Origin: Novosphingobium sp. BW1
GTDB lineage: Bacteria > Pseudomonadota > Alphaproteobacteria > Sphingomonadales > Sphingomonadaceae
NCBI RefSeq assembly: GCF_008107685.1
Contig: NZ_VIRF01000041.1
Location: 124,001-188,000, forward strand
DNA length: 64,000 nucleotides
Direction of reading: 5' to 3'
Below, piece by piece: positions 29,204 to 37,330 of this stretch; positions within the stretch are counted from its first letter, which is position 1; the number at the start of each line of letters is the position of its first letter. Made by a program: the position numbers and the translations under genes. A model generated the notes under the pieces. It was not told the DNA's origin. It searched no databases and saw only the letters and a list, made by a program, of their open reading frames with translations.

Positions 29204-30618
29204 AAGCAGGCCGCTAGCGCAGCCGGTATCATTTCGGCAAGCTGCGATGCGGTGAAAGGCTTGGGCGAAAGACGCGCGGCCTCGCCGTGAAGCCACACGC
29301 CCTCACACGCCGCCACGAACGGATCGAGGCCCGTCGCAAGGCGGCTGGCGATGATGCCCGCCAGCACATCGCCGGATCCCGCCGTCGAGAGCCAGGCCGA
29401 GGCACGCGGCGCGCAGGCAAGCTGTCCGTCCGGCCCGGCGATCACCGTGTCCGGCCCCTTGGCAACAATCACCATGCCACTCGCGCGGGCAAGCGCCACG
29501 GCGCGTTCGATGCGGGTGGTGCCTTCCTCGCACGCAAACGCACGTTCGAGCGCAACCATTTCGCCCTCGTGCGGGGTGGCGATGAGCGGCGCGCTGCGTT
29601 CGGCCAGAAGGCGCGGTCCCAGCAGCACCAGCGCATCGGCGTCGAGGACGACCGGCACCGGATCCGCCAGTGCGACAGCCAGCCGCTCGCGCGCCGCACC
29701 GTTGCGCCCAAGACCAGGTCCAATCAGGATCGCGGCGTTGCGGTGGTCGGAGAGAAGTTCCGAAACAGGTCCGGTTTCGACGACAAGGTCGCTCGGACAA
29801 TTGCGCTTGTCGGCGGCGAAGAGCTTGACGTAGCCCGCCCCGGCCCCTTGCGCGGCGGTGCTGGCAAGGATCGCGGCGCCCGGCATCGCGCCCCCCACGA
29901 CCGCAAGCAGCCCGCGCGTATACTTATGCGCGTCGGCCTGAGGCATAGCAATCTCGGGCCGCACGATGGCCTGTGCGGCGTCCTCGAGGGGCGTCACGCC
30001 AATGGGCACGAGACGCAGCGCCCCCATGCGGGCACTCGCAGGCATCAGGAAGTGCGCGAACTTCCACGCCCCGAGCGCGAGGGTCAGAGTGTAGGTGGGC
30101 AGGTTCTCGTTCAGGAGAAGTCCGGAATCGGAGGCGATGCCGCTCGGCATATCGACCGCGACCGCCTTGGCATGGCGCGCGGCAAGCCTGGTCACAAGGT
30201 CGCAGTGCGCATCTTCCAGCGGACGCGAAAGGCCGCATCCGAAAAGGCAATCGACGAAGACCTCGCCGCGCGGAAGGTCCCCCTCACCATCGCGCACCTC
30301 GCCCTGGTAGAGCCCGCGGGCGGTCTTCGCCGCTTCCGTTGCCGGCGCCATCGGAGCGATGACTACGACCTTGCCGCCGCGCCTTCGCAGACTTTCGGCG
30401 ATGACATAGCCATCCCCGCCGTTGTTGCCCGGACCGCACAGCACGCTCACCGCATTGCCGCCCGAAACGCGCCAGACCCAGGCGGCCGCCCCCTGCCCTG
30501 CCCGTTGCATCAGTTCGTCGACCGATGCCCCTTGCGCGATCAGCGCCTCTTCAGCGGCGCGCATCTGCGCAACGGTCAGGATCTGGTCGGAGGAGCTATA
30601 GGTATCAACGTGGGTCAT
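29200..30618 (-). CDS. nnrD: Bifunctional NAD(P)H-hydrate epimerase / dehydratase
   Basis: This enzyme repairs hydrated NADH/NADPH: the N-terminal half epimerises the S/R hydrates and the C-terminal half dehydrates the S form using ADP (or ATP). The 472-residue protein shows both parts: CGPGNNGGDGYVIAESLRRR in the YjeF-N domain, then GPGLGRNGAARERL, VLDADALVLLG, ATPHEGEMVALERAF and STAGSGDVLAGIIASRLATG in the kinase-like domain. It overlaps the lipoprotein gene upstream by 14 bases and the methyltransferase gene downstream by 4 bases, so it sits in a tight operon. Confidence 0.95.
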   Translation of the reverse strand: MTHVDTYSSSDQILTVAQMRAAEEALIAQGASVDELMQRAGQGAAAWVWRVSGGNAVSVLCGPGNNGGDGYVIAESLRRRGGKVVVIAPMAPATEAAKTARGLYQGEVRDGEGDLPRGEVFVDCLFGCGLSRPLEDAHCDLVTRLAARHAKAVAVDMPSGIASDSGLLLNENLPTYTLTLALGAWKFAHFLMPASARMGALRLVPIGVTPLEDAAQAIVRPEIAMPQADAHKYTRGLLAVVGGAMPGAAILASTAAQGAGAGYVKLFAADKRNCPSDLVVETGPVSELLSDHRNAAILIGPGLGRNGAARERLAVALADPVPVVLDADALVLLGPRLLAERSAPLIATPHEGEMVALERAFACEEGTTRIERAVALARASGMVIVAKGPDTVIAGPDGQLACAPRASAWLSTAGSGDVLAGIIASRLATGLDPFVAACEGVWLHGEAARLSPKPFTASQLAEMIPAALAACL

Positions 30619-30994
30619 GCATCTTCATCGTTACCGGAAAGAGATAGCGGTCGTCCCCCAGCGTAACTTCCATCCGGTCCTCGCCCAGCCGCGCGACGAT
30701 GGCATCTGCCCCGTCACTGGGGGCAAGGCCCGATCCGTCAGTCTGGACATCGAAGCGACGAAATCCCCCGTCGGGATGACGCACCACGAGGGTCAGGAAA
30801 CCGCTGTGCACCACACGCTCGACCGCGCAGACGGGTTTGAGCTCCGCTGCACCGTTCAACGCGCAAGGTATATGCTCCTCGCCCTCGGCCACATCAGGGG
30901 GCGCGTCCGACGAGGAACAAGCCGCCAGCCCGCCCACGGCAAGCAGCGGGGCAACCATGCCCCGGCTGACTGCCCTGAATCGGCTGCGCGGCAC
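30605..30994 (-). CDS. Hypothetical lipoprotein
   Basis: A 129-residue protein starting at a GTG (30994). It has a basic n-region (PRSRFRAVSRG), a hydrophobic stretch and the lipobox LAAC followed by SSSDAPPDVAEGEE, so it is probably an outer- or inner-membrane lipoprotein. The mature part has two further cysteines (IPCAL and KPVCAVERVV) and a beta-rich C-terminus. The family is unknown. It lies 10 bases after ilvD and overlaps nnrD, so it is cotranscribed with metabolic genes without an obvious reason. Confidence 0.7.
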   Translation of the reverse strand: MPRSRFRAVSRGMVAPLLAVGGLAACSSSDAPPDVAEGEEHIPCALNGAAELKPVCAVERVVHSGFLTLVVRHPDGGFRRFDVQTDGSGLAPSDGADAIVARLGEDRMEVTLGDDRYLFPVTMKMHDPR

Positions 30995-31004
30995 GCTCGC
31001 CTGC

Positions 31005-32861
31005 TCAGCCGCGCTTGAGCTGGGTGACGTCGCGCACCGCGCCCTTGGCGGCGCTGGTGGTCATCGCGGCGTAGGCCTGGAGTGCGGCCGAAACCTTGCG
31101 CTTGCGCGGATGGACCGGCGACCAGGCGTCCGGGCCGCGAGCGTCCTGCGTGGCGCGGCGCGCGGCCATTTCCTCATCGCTCACCATCAGATTGATGGTG
31201 CGGTTGGGGATGTCGATCTCGATCGTGTCGCCGTTCTCGACAAGGCCGATCTCACCGCCCTCGGCGGCCTCGGGCGAAACGTGCCCGATGGAAAGGCCCG
31301 AAGTGCCGCCCGAGAAGCGCCCATCGGTGAGAAGGGCACAGGCCTTTCCGAGGCCCTTCGACTTGAGGTAGCTCGTGGGGTAAAGCATTTCCTGCATGCC
31401 CGGCCCGCCGCGCGGACCTTCGTAGCGGATCACGACGACGTCGTTCTCCTTTACCTGGCCGCCCAGAATCCCCGCGACAGCCGCGTCTTGGCTTTCGTAG
31501 ACGCGCGCGGTCCCGGTGAACTTGAGGATGCTCTCGTCCACGCCCGCCGTCTTTACGATGCAACCATCGCGCGCGATGTTGCCGAACAGCACTGCAATGC
31601 CACCATCCTGGCTGAAGGCGTGCTCCCTGGAGCGGATCACGCCGCCTTCGCGGTCAAGGTCCAGTTCCTTCCAGCGGTTGGCCTGGCTGAACGCGGTCTG
31701 CGTCGGCACGCCGCCGGGCGCGGCCTTGTAGAAGTTCTGCACGCTTTCATCATTCGTGCGGCTGATGTCCCACCGGTTGAGCGCATCGCCCAGCGTCCGG
31801 GCATGCACGGTCGGGCATTCCGAGTGCAGCAGGCCGGCGCGGTCGAGCTGCCCCAGGATCGCCATGATGCCGCCAGCCCGGTGCACATCCTCCATGTGGA
31901 CGTCGGCCTTGGCAGGCGCGACCTTGGAGAGGCAGGGAACCTGGCGCGAGAGGCGGTCGATGTCGGCCATGGTGAAATCGACACCCGCTTCCACGGCAGC
32001 GGCCAGAAGATGCAGCACGGTGTTGGTCGACCCGCCCATCGCGATATCGAGGCTCATCGCGTTCTCAAAGGCTTCGAAGCTAGCAATGGCGCGCGGCAGG
32101 ACGCTCTCGTCCTCCTGCTCGTAGTAGCGCTGGCACAGGTCCACGGCGAGACGGCCCGCTTCCTTGAACAGGCGCTCACGGTCGGCGTGGGTGGCGAGCG
32201 TCGAGCCATTGCCCGGCAGCGAAAGGCCCAGCGCCTCGGTCAGGCAGTTCATCGAGTTGGCGGTGAACATGCCCGAGCACGACCCGCAGGTCGGGCAGGC
32301 CGAACGCTCGATCGCGGCGACTTCGTCGTCGGAGTAACTCTCATCGGCTGCGGCGACCATCGCATCGACGAGGTCGAGCGCGGTTTCCTTGCCCTTCAGC
32401 GTAACCTTGCCCGCTTCCATCGGGCCACCCGAGACGAAGACGACGGGGATGTTGATGCGCATCGCGGCCATCAGCATGCCCGGCGTGATCTTGTCGCAGT
32501 TGGAAATGCAGACCATCGCGTCGGCGCAGTGCGCGTTGACCATGTACTCCACGCTGTCGGCGATGAGATCGCGGCTGGGCAGCGAATAGAGCATGCCGTC
32601 ATGGCCCATGGCAATGCCGTCATCGACCGCGATGGTGTTGAATTCCTTGGCGACGCCGCCCGCATCCTCGATCTCGCGCGCGACCAGCTGCCCCAGATCC
32701 TTCAGGTGGACGTGGCCCGGCACGAACTGCGTGAACGAGTTGACGACGGCGATGATCGGCTTGCCGAAGTCGCCATCCTTCATGCCGGTCGCACGCCACA
32801 GGCCACGCGCGCCTGCCATGTTGCGGCCGTGGGTCGACGTGCGGGAACGAAAGGCGGGCAT
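31005..32861 (-). CDS. ilvD: Dihydroxy-acid dehydratase
   Basis: IlvD dehydrates 2,3-dihydroxy-3-methyl acids to the 2-keto acids in valine and isoleucine synthesis. The 618-residue protein has the Fe-S cysteines in [17 protein letters not shown] and [19 protein letters not shown], and the C-terminal [20 protein letters not shown] motif. It opens the ilvD-lipoprotein-nnrD-rlmD operon. An inverted repeat (GGCCAG/CTGGCC near 32880) lies about 20-30 bases before its start and could affect expression. Confidence 0.97.
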   Translation of the reverse strand: MPAFRSRTSTHGRNMAGARGLWRATGMKDGDFGKPIIAVVNSFTQFVPGHVHLKDLGQLVAREIEDAGGVAKEFNTIAVDDGIAMGHDGMLYSLPSRDLIADSVEYMVNAHCADAMVCISNCDKITPGMLMAAMRINIPVVFVSGGPMEAGKVTLKGKETALDLVDAMVAAADESYSDDEVAAIERSACPTCGSCSGMFTANSMNCLTEALGLSLPGNGSTLATHADRERLFKEAGRLAVDLCQRYYEQEDESVLPRAIASFEAFENAMSLDIAMGGSTNTVLHLLAAAVEAGVDFTMADIDRLSRQVPCLSKVAPAKADVHMEDVHRAGGIMAILGQLDRAGLLHSECPTVHARTLGDALNRWDISRTNDESVQNFYKAAPGGVPTQTAFSQANRWKELDLDREGGVIRSREHAFSQDGGIAVLFGNIARDGCIVKTAGVDESILKFTGTARVYESQDAAVAGILGGQVKENDVVVIRYEGPRGGPGMQEMLYPTSYLKSKGLGKACALLTDGRFSGGTSGLSIGHVSPEAAEGGEIGLVENGDTIEIDIPNRTINLMVSDEEMAARRATQDARGPDAWSPVHPRKRKVSAALQAYAAMTTSAAKGAVRDVTQLKRG

Positions 32862-32913
32862 GGGTACACTCCGAAAGGTCTGGCCAGCGCTCTGGCCCTA
32901 AGGTCTGGGTTGT

Positions 32914-32939
32914 GCGCGCGGGCACGTTTTCCCGCGCGC
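32914..32939 (-). terminator. GC-rich hairpin between the DUF805 gene and ilvD
   Basis: GCGCGCGGG (32914-32922) and CCCGCGCGC (32931-32939) form a perfect nine-pair stem with an eight-base loop. There is no T run, so it may be a weak or Rho-assisted terminator for the upstream DUF805 gene, or part of the ilvD leader. Confidence 0.45.
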
Positions 32940-33057
32940 GGATCATGTGGCGCCCCTACGCCAAAAGGCGAAGGGCCGAAAGGCATAAAATTTCACACGA
33001 AGGGCCAGCGGCTTGCCGGATCGTACCCAAGCGCCCTACCGCCACTCAAACCCGCGC

Positions 33058-33655
33058 CTATCTCTCGGGCACGTCACCGAAGCGGTTGGGGCTAGCCGTT
33101 CCGGGCAGCACGAGGAAGATCAGCAGCGTTGCCAGCGCGCCCATGTTGCCGAGCAACATCAGCGCAAAGGTGCCGGCGCCCAGCATCTCCCCGTCTCGCA
33201 TTGCAGAGATCGCAGGATAGCCCACCGCCCCCCACACCCCAGAAGGGCACTGGACGCAGCACCCACGTGCCATTGCCATTGCCATTGCCATTGCCATTGC
33301 CATTGCCATTGCCATCGTGAAGCCGCCGAACCATGGCCGCGCACAGCAAGACGATGGCAATCAGGGAGACAACCGCGCCAAATGCCATGATCGCGTTCAT
33401 ATTGGGGAGAAATTCAGGGTGCGGCCCGTAGATCTGGATCTCGACGCGGCCCGGCCCGCGCGAGACCGTCGCACTCTCGGGATGATCGCGCGCAAAACGC
33501 GCCATGTGGGCGAACGCAGCCTGAATCAGCGACCCGACAACCGCGACACCAAGTGCCACGCACAGCCCGGCCACGAGCGCAAACCAGAGCCAGAAGCTGC
33601 GCTGCCCTTCACGCCCGGAGAGGCGCCCCGAGTTGCGAATATGATAGGCTATCAT
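33058..33655 (-). pseudogene. DUF805 membrane protein, frameshifted, with Asn-Gly repeat insert
   Basis: The N-terminal part (MIAYHIRNSGRLSGREGQRS, helices LWFALVAGLCVALGVAVVG and MAFGAVVSLIAIVLLCAAM, then MVRRLHDG) follows the DUF805 plan. After RRLHD, where relatives have a short Gly/Arg loop, the gene has seven Asn-Gly units encoded by a hexanucleotide repeat, then TWVLRPVPFWGVG. There the frame breaks at six G (plus C6 at 33228-33233). Deleting one G continues into YPAISAMRDGEMLGAGTFAL and LLIFLVLPGTASPNRFGDVP, the expected C-terminal helix and NRFG motif. The restored protein would be 198 residues. The start has GAGGGGG upstream. Function of DUF805 is unknown. Confidence 0.8.
33269..33315. 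repeat. Hexanucleotide tandem repeat (CATTGC)7
   Basis: Seven perfect CATTGC units run from 33271 to 33312, with partial units on both sides. On the minus strand they encode Asn-Gly inside the DUF805 gene. Since the unit is six bases, gain or loss of copies changes loop length without breaking the frame. Perfect conservation of all copies suggests recent expansion. Confidence 0.95.
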
Positions 33656-33778
33656 CGATCCCCCTCATCCGACCCAAGGCAGGGTTAGCGAGCCGTGGCC
33701 ACCGCGGCCAACGCATTCCCATTCATAGAGAATTTCGCGTATTTTGCATCGCAACAGATAGTTCGCTATCTTCCTCCC

Positions 33779-34210
33779 ATGGAACCCGTCGATCGCCTCG
33801 TACTGGAACCGGAAGAGCAGGAGTGGCTGGACCTCGCGCGGGTCTGGATCAAGGGCCACTTCGCCAGCGACCCCGAAGATGCCTATTCCTCGGTGGATGG
33901 AAAGCTGGCCGTGGTGCGTGCGAACCTTGCGCAAGGCTGGGTCGGCCCCGACGATACCTGGAAACTGCAGTCGCTGGGCATCGCGATGGGCGATGCGCTG
34001 GCGCAGGATCTCATGCTCGACTGGGTGACCATCGACGACGAGTTCGGACGCCAGCCCGCGCTGCACTGGCCAGGCACCTCGATCGTGTGCTTTCCCCTCA
34101 CCATGATCGCCCAGCGCGTCGAAGAGGGCGAGCATGTCGACATCGACACCATGTACGAGACCACACGTGTGCAATTGAACGAAATAGCCTTCTCGGGCGA
34201 TGTCGAATAG
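33779..34210 (+). CDS. DUF3806-like hypothetical protein
   Basis: A 143-residue acidic cytosolic protein. The sequence WLDLARVWIKGHF, DGKLAVVRANLAQGWVGPDD, QSLGIAMGDALAQDLMLDWV, TIDDEFGRQPALHWPGTSIV and FPLTMIAQRVEEGEHVDIDT resembles DUF3806/immunity-like small proteins, but the assignment is from memory and tentative. The start MEPVDRLVLEPEEQEWLDLA at 33779 is preferred over an upstream GTG (33695), because the extra stretch looks unrelated. No clear ribosome binding site is seen for either. Confidence 0.65.
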   Translation: MEPVDRLVLEPEEQEWLDLARVWIKGHFASDPEDAYSSVDGKLAVVRANLAQGWVGPDDTWKLQSLGIAMGDALAQDLMLDWVTIDDEFGRQPALHWPGTSIVCFPLTMIAQRVEEGEHVDIDTMYETTRVQLNEIAFSGDVE

Positions 34211-34229
34211 GCGCTGCGATACACTGGCA

Positions 34230-34260
34230 CTTGTATTTTTTCAGGATTGGGGTATACAAG
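34230..34260 (+). promoter_or_regulatory. Promoter-like sequence inside an inverted repeat
   Basis: TTGTAT (34231-34236) and TATACA (34253-34258) are spaced like -35 and -10 boxes, 16 bases apart. The same bases form a perfect inverted repeat CTTGTAT/ATACAAG (34230-34236 and 34254-34260). A dimeric repressor could cover both boxes. It lies just after the DUF3806-like gene and points toward the small-gene region. Confidence 0.45.
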
Positions 34261-34265
34261 GCACT

Positions 34266-34372
34266 AAGTCGCCAATAATCGCGGTGACGATTGCTGACAC
34301 ATCTCACGATTTCGGCTTTCATTTCTCGCCAGTTAAATTTGCTCGGGAGCAAGGCTCCTCGCAGAGTTTTTT
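34266..34372 (+). ncRNA. Candidate small RNA or leader transcript
   Basis: About 10 bases after the promoter-like sequence a non-coding stretch begins. It ends in a hairpin (GGGAGC-AAG-GCTCCT at about 34345-34359) and, after GCAGAG, a run of six T (34367-34372). This gives an RNA of about 107 nt with promoter and intrinsic-terminator-like ends. The hairpin is short, so this is only a candidate. The remainder up to 34630 shows no convincing gene. Confidence 0.3.
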
Positions 34373-34666
34373 ATCTGCCACAGCAACCACTTGGCGACAG
34401 ACGCGTTCACAATACGCCGGAGCATGATCCACCCGGACAGCTCCACCTTCCAGCGGACGTTCCGACTGTTTGCGCCGCGCCTTGCGCGCACCGCCTCGCC
34501 AGATGGGTCCATCCCGGTCCGGCTCGGGGTTGCCAAGGCCTTGCTAACAGGCTGTCATCCAAACGACCGCAAAGGCCGTTACAACGTCTTTGAAGACACC
34601 GGCGCCCAATCCGGCGCACAGACCATTGAAGAAGGAGGCAGGACGAACCTGCCGCACGAAACGAAT

Positions 34667-34819
34667 ATGAAGTACAAGAACATGCACCTCGAGAGGAACC
34701 CCGCCCTGCCACACCACCGCGCGATGGTTCGCGCCAGTGCGGCGCAGGATACCAAGGGCAGCCCCGCGCTGATCCCGACATCCGAACTCCAGCGGCTCGT
34801 TGCCGGGATGGTCGACTGA
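34667..34819 (+). CDS. Small hypothetical protein
   Basis: A 50-residue protein starting MKYKNMHLERNPALPHHRAM. It continues through RASAAQDTKGSPALIPTSEL and ends RLVAGMVD. The family is unknown. AGGAGG (34633-34638) is far from the ATG, but it forms part of a hairpin GGCAGG-ACGAA-CCTGCC (34637-34653) that would bring it closer or hide it. An in-frame CTG at 34649 would have ideal spacing. It is followed by another small gene and then a terminator, so the two are likely one transcript. Confidence 0.45.
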   Translation: MKYKNMHLERNPALPHHRAMVRASAAQDTKGSPALIPTSELQRLVAGMVD

Positions 34820-34895
34820 TCAGCCCCAGTTGCTGCCCCACCGGCCCGAACCGCTTCATCCGCCCTATCCGCCTCGCCAACCAGGAGAACACGAC

Positions 34896-35126
34896 ATGGA
34901 TCTCAACAAGGCCTACGCCGCGCACCAGCGCGCCCTGATGGCAGCGGGCATGGCGATCGACCCGCAGGCACGCCGAGACCGCCTCGCCGATGCCGCGCGC
35001 ATCGCGACGCGAATCGGCAGCTTCCAGCAGGACCTCGGCGCCGCCGCGGCCCAGGACTGGATGCATACACCCTGCGCCGCGCCCGCAAAACTCGAAGCCG
35101 GTCTGCACAGCGCCGCCGCACGTTAA
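34896..35126 (+). CDS. Small hypothetical protein, helical
   Basis: A 76-residue protein starting at an ATG with AGGAG eight bases upstream, the best ribosome binding site in this stretch. The sequence MDLNKAYAAHQRALMAAGMA then DPQARRDRLADAARIATRIG and SFQQDLGAAAAQDW is an amphipathic helical pattern. I have the impression of similar 60-80-residue proteins in sphingomonads, but cannot name a family. A strong terminator follows at 35238, ending this small-gene unit. Confidence 0.65.
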   Translation: MDLNKAYAAHQRALMAAGMAIDPQARRDRLADAARIATRIGSFQQDLGAAAAQDWMHTPCAAPAKLEAGLHSAAAR

Positions 35127-35237
35127 CGGCGACAGGCACCGTTCCGACAATCGAGCTCGGCAGAAAGCTGGGAGGCTCAGACACCTTCCCTGCATCCCGA
35201 GCGGCATAGCCGAGGCCGTCTAACCCGCTATGAATTG

Positions 35238-35270
35238 AGGCGCCGGAAGCTTGGCTTCCCGGCGCCTTTC
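35238..35270 (+). terminator. Terminator after the small-gene unit
   Basis: AGGCGCCGGAAGC (35238-35250) pairs with GCTTCCCGGCGCCT (35254-35267) with one bulged C, then TTTC. It lies about 110 bases after the 76-residue gene. Confidence 0.8.
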
Positions 35271-35439
35271 TCATGCGCGCTTGGCGACCCGTTTCTAGCC
35301 GACCCAGTCCCCGGCCCGGCCGCCATCGTCCGCGCGAAGGCGAGGATCGAGAACCTATCGGCTGAGGCGAGCACCCCAGAGGTTGAAAAGGCTCAGAACG
35401 CCTTCTTTCAGAAAAAGACCGGAAATCAGAATTTTATTC

Positions 35440-35650
35440 CAAGAGCCATCGCCCTTGGGGCTCCGGAATTTGTCGAACTCAAGCTCCTCACGCAATCCTG
35501 CCCGGGATACGTGGGGCGCCATTCCTCCCAAAATGATGGAGGCACCTTCACTGCCGAAAACGGGCGCCCTCGCCTTGGTTAGGCAAGGTGGCGCGAACGA
35601 AGTGCGCCAGACAGTATGGGGAGCCCGAGGGCAATGGCCATCCGAATCGT
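35440..35650. repeat. Dispersed inverted-repeat intergenic element, copy C
   Basis: The element lies between convergent genes (small gene on plus, N-formylglutamate amidohydrolase on minus). The left arm GAGCCATCGCCCTTGGGGCTCC starts at 35443, and the inverted right arm GGAGCCCGAGGGCAATGGCC is at 35619-35638. Read on the minus strand, the right half (GGGCTCCCCATACTGTCTGG and on to CGCGCCACC) aligns base by base with copy D at 42450. The rest of the 35271-35691 gap shows no gene. Confidence 0.55.
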
Positions 35651-35691
35651 CCGCTCAAATCGGGGCGGACTATTCCAGGGGCCCGCCTCCG

Positions 35692-36426
35692 TCAGGCGAT
35701 CTCGAGCGCCACCTGGTTGCACACCCGGATGAGGCGTTCGGCCCATTGCGCCTGGCCGTGCTCATCCGAAATCAGGTCCTGCCGGACCTCGAGATAGAGG
35801 TAGGGTCGCCCTTCGCTTTCGACATGGCGTTCGATGGCGGCGTTATAGATCTTGCCGGAGTAGGGTTCCTGGTCACCAACGATGAGGCCCTCTTCCTCGA
35901 ACAGGCGCGTGGCGATGCGCGCGCCGCGATCGTCCGCATCGTAGAGAACACCACAGTGCCAGGGCCGGGTCTCGTCGGGCTTCGTCGCCATCTGCGGGGT
36001 GAAGCTGTGCAGGATCAGCGTGAGCTGGGGCGGCTGCTCGTTAAGGAGCGCGGTCAGCCTCTCATGAAAGGGGTGATGGAAGCGCGCCAAGCGGGACTCG
36101 CGGTCGATACCGACATTGCCCGCAATGGCCGAACCATCGCTCGTCTCGGGGATCGCGGCGGGATCGTCCACGGTGCGGTTGGTGTCGCAGACGAGGCGGC
36201 TGACATTCCCGAGCAATGCAGCGGTGCCGGGTCGCGCGCACATCCGCTCGGCAATCGCGGCAACGCCAATATCGATGGCGATGTGCTCGTGCATCAGCTT
36301 GGGCGCGATGCCCAGGTCAATGTCGTCCGGCACGCGGTTCGAGGCGTGATCGGCAACGACAAGAATGCCCCCGAAGCGGGGCGTGCCAACGATGCGGTAG
36401 CTTTCGGTCTCGGTCGTGGTCTGCAT
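35692..36426 (-). CDS. N-formylglutamate amidohydrolase family protein
   Basis: A 244-residue metal-dependent amidohydrolase of the HutG/N-formylglutamate deformylase family. Motifs include ILVVADHASNRVPDDIDLGI near the start, IDIGVAAIAERM, RLVCDTNRTVDDP, LILHSFTPQM with a conserved His, and YLYLEVRQDLISDE near the end. Family members release formate from N-formylglutamate or similar substrates. No other histidine-degradation gene is nearby, so the true substrate is open. The start at 36426 is 10 bases after the ispE stop, making ispE its operon partner. Confidence 0.85.
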   Translation of the reverse strand: MQTTTETESYRIVGTPRFGGILVVADHASNRVPDDIDLGIAPKLMHEHIAIDIGVAAIAERMCARPGTAALLGNVSRLVCDTNRTVDDPAAIPETSDGSAIAGNVGIDRESRLARFHHPFHERLTALLNEQPPQLTLILHSFTPQMATKPDETRPWHCGVLYDADDRGARIATRLFEEEGLIVGDQEPYSGKIYNAAIERHVESEGRPYLYLEVRQDLISDEHGQAQWAERLIRVCNQVALEIA

Positions 36427-36436
36427 GGCATCCGTC

Positions 36437-37249
36437 CTAACGCAGCTTGCCCGCCATTTGCCACCAGTCGCCATGCATTTGCGCCATTTTTTCCGCCGCC
36501 TCGTCGCGCGCTTCAAGACTGTCGTAGAGCGCAAAGCAGGTCGCGCCCGAGCCGGACATGCGCGCAAGGAAGGGCTGCGTCGCCTCCAGCGCGGCCAGCA
36601 CATCGCCGATCACGGGGCAGATCTTGAGCGCGGGGCCTTCCAGATCGTTGCGGCCTGCAAGGGCAATCGCGCGCAAGGAGCCTTCGGTTGGCATCGCGCC
36701 CCGATCCACGCCATCCCAGGCCATAAACACGGGGCCTGTCGGCACTGCCTCGCGCGGGTTGACGAGGAGTACCGGACAGCCCGCCAGATTGTTCTCGGCG
36801 ACTTCGGCGAGATCGGTGCCCGTGCCTGTCCCGATGCACGCGCGCGAGAGAACGCAGGCGGGCACGTCCGCGCCCAGCTTCGCGGCGCGTGCGTGCCAGT
36901 CTTCGGGCAAGCCTTGCGCGCGCTCGACCATGCGGAACACCGCGCCCGCATCGGCCGACCCACCGCCCAGCCCGGCTGCGACCGGCAGGCGCTTTTCCAG
37001 TGTTACCGCCCACCCCTTCCCGTGCGGCAAGGCGCCCAGCGCCTGCGCAACGATGTTGTCGAAAGGATTGGTAAGGCTCCCCACGAACTCGCCGTGCACT
37101 TCCAGCAGATCCTCGTCCGCCGGGGTGGCCACAAGCGCGTCTCCATCGTCGACGAAGGCAAACAGCGTTTCCAGCTCATGGTAGCCGTCCTCACGGCGGC
37201 GGCGCACATGGAGAGCAAGGTTGATCTTGGCGTAGGCGGTTTCGTTCAT
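36437..37249 (-). CDS. ispE: 4-diphosphocytidyl-2-C-methyl-D-erythritol kinase
   Basis: IspE phosphorylates CDP-methylerythritol in the non-mevalonate isoprenoid pathway. The 270-residue GHMP kinase has the N-terminal NETAYAKINLALHVRRRRED, the ATP-binding loop LPVAAGLGGGSADAGAVFRM and the C-terminal LARMSGSGATCFALYDS. The length is usual. Upstream on the same strand is ETF-QO, separated by a hairpin; downstream the amidohydrolase follows after 10 bases. Confidence 0.96.
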   Translation of the reverse strand: MNETAYAKINLALHVRRRREDGYHELETLFAFVDDGDALVATPADEDLLEVHGEFVGSLTNPFDNIVAQALGALPHGKGWAVTLEKRLPVAAGLGGGSADAGAVFRMVERAQGLPEDWHARAAKLGADVPACVLSRACIGTGTGTDLAEVAENNLAGCPVLLVNPREAVPTGPVFMAWDGVDRGAMPTEGSLRAIALAGRNDLEGPALKICPVIGDVLAALEATQPFLARMSGSGATCFALYDSLEARDEAAEKMAQMHGDWWQMAGKLR

Positions 37250-37271
37250 GGCTCATGTCCCTGAAACGACA

Positions 37272-37299
37272 GGAGCGCCGGGGCAAGCCCCGACGCTCC
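37272..37299 (-). terminator. Hairpin between ETF-QO and ispE
   Basis: GGAGCGCCGGGG (37272-37283) and CCCCGACGCTCC (37288-37299) pair along twelve positions with one mismatch around a CAAG/CTTG loop. It lies about 30 bases after the ETF-QO stop. The T run is missing, so termination may be partial. Confidence 0.55.
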
Positions 37300-37330
37300 A
37301 CAATCGTCCGTCATCCGGCGATAAGCCCGA

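Noticed and set aside
30837..33095. Open frame of 752 codons antisense to ilvD
   Set aside because: Shadow of ilvD and the lipoprotein gene; low-complexity Arg/Ala/His composition.
33269..33315. Possible CRISPR-like repeat
   Set aside because: The unit is six bases without spacers. It is a simple tandem repeat inside a coding sequence.
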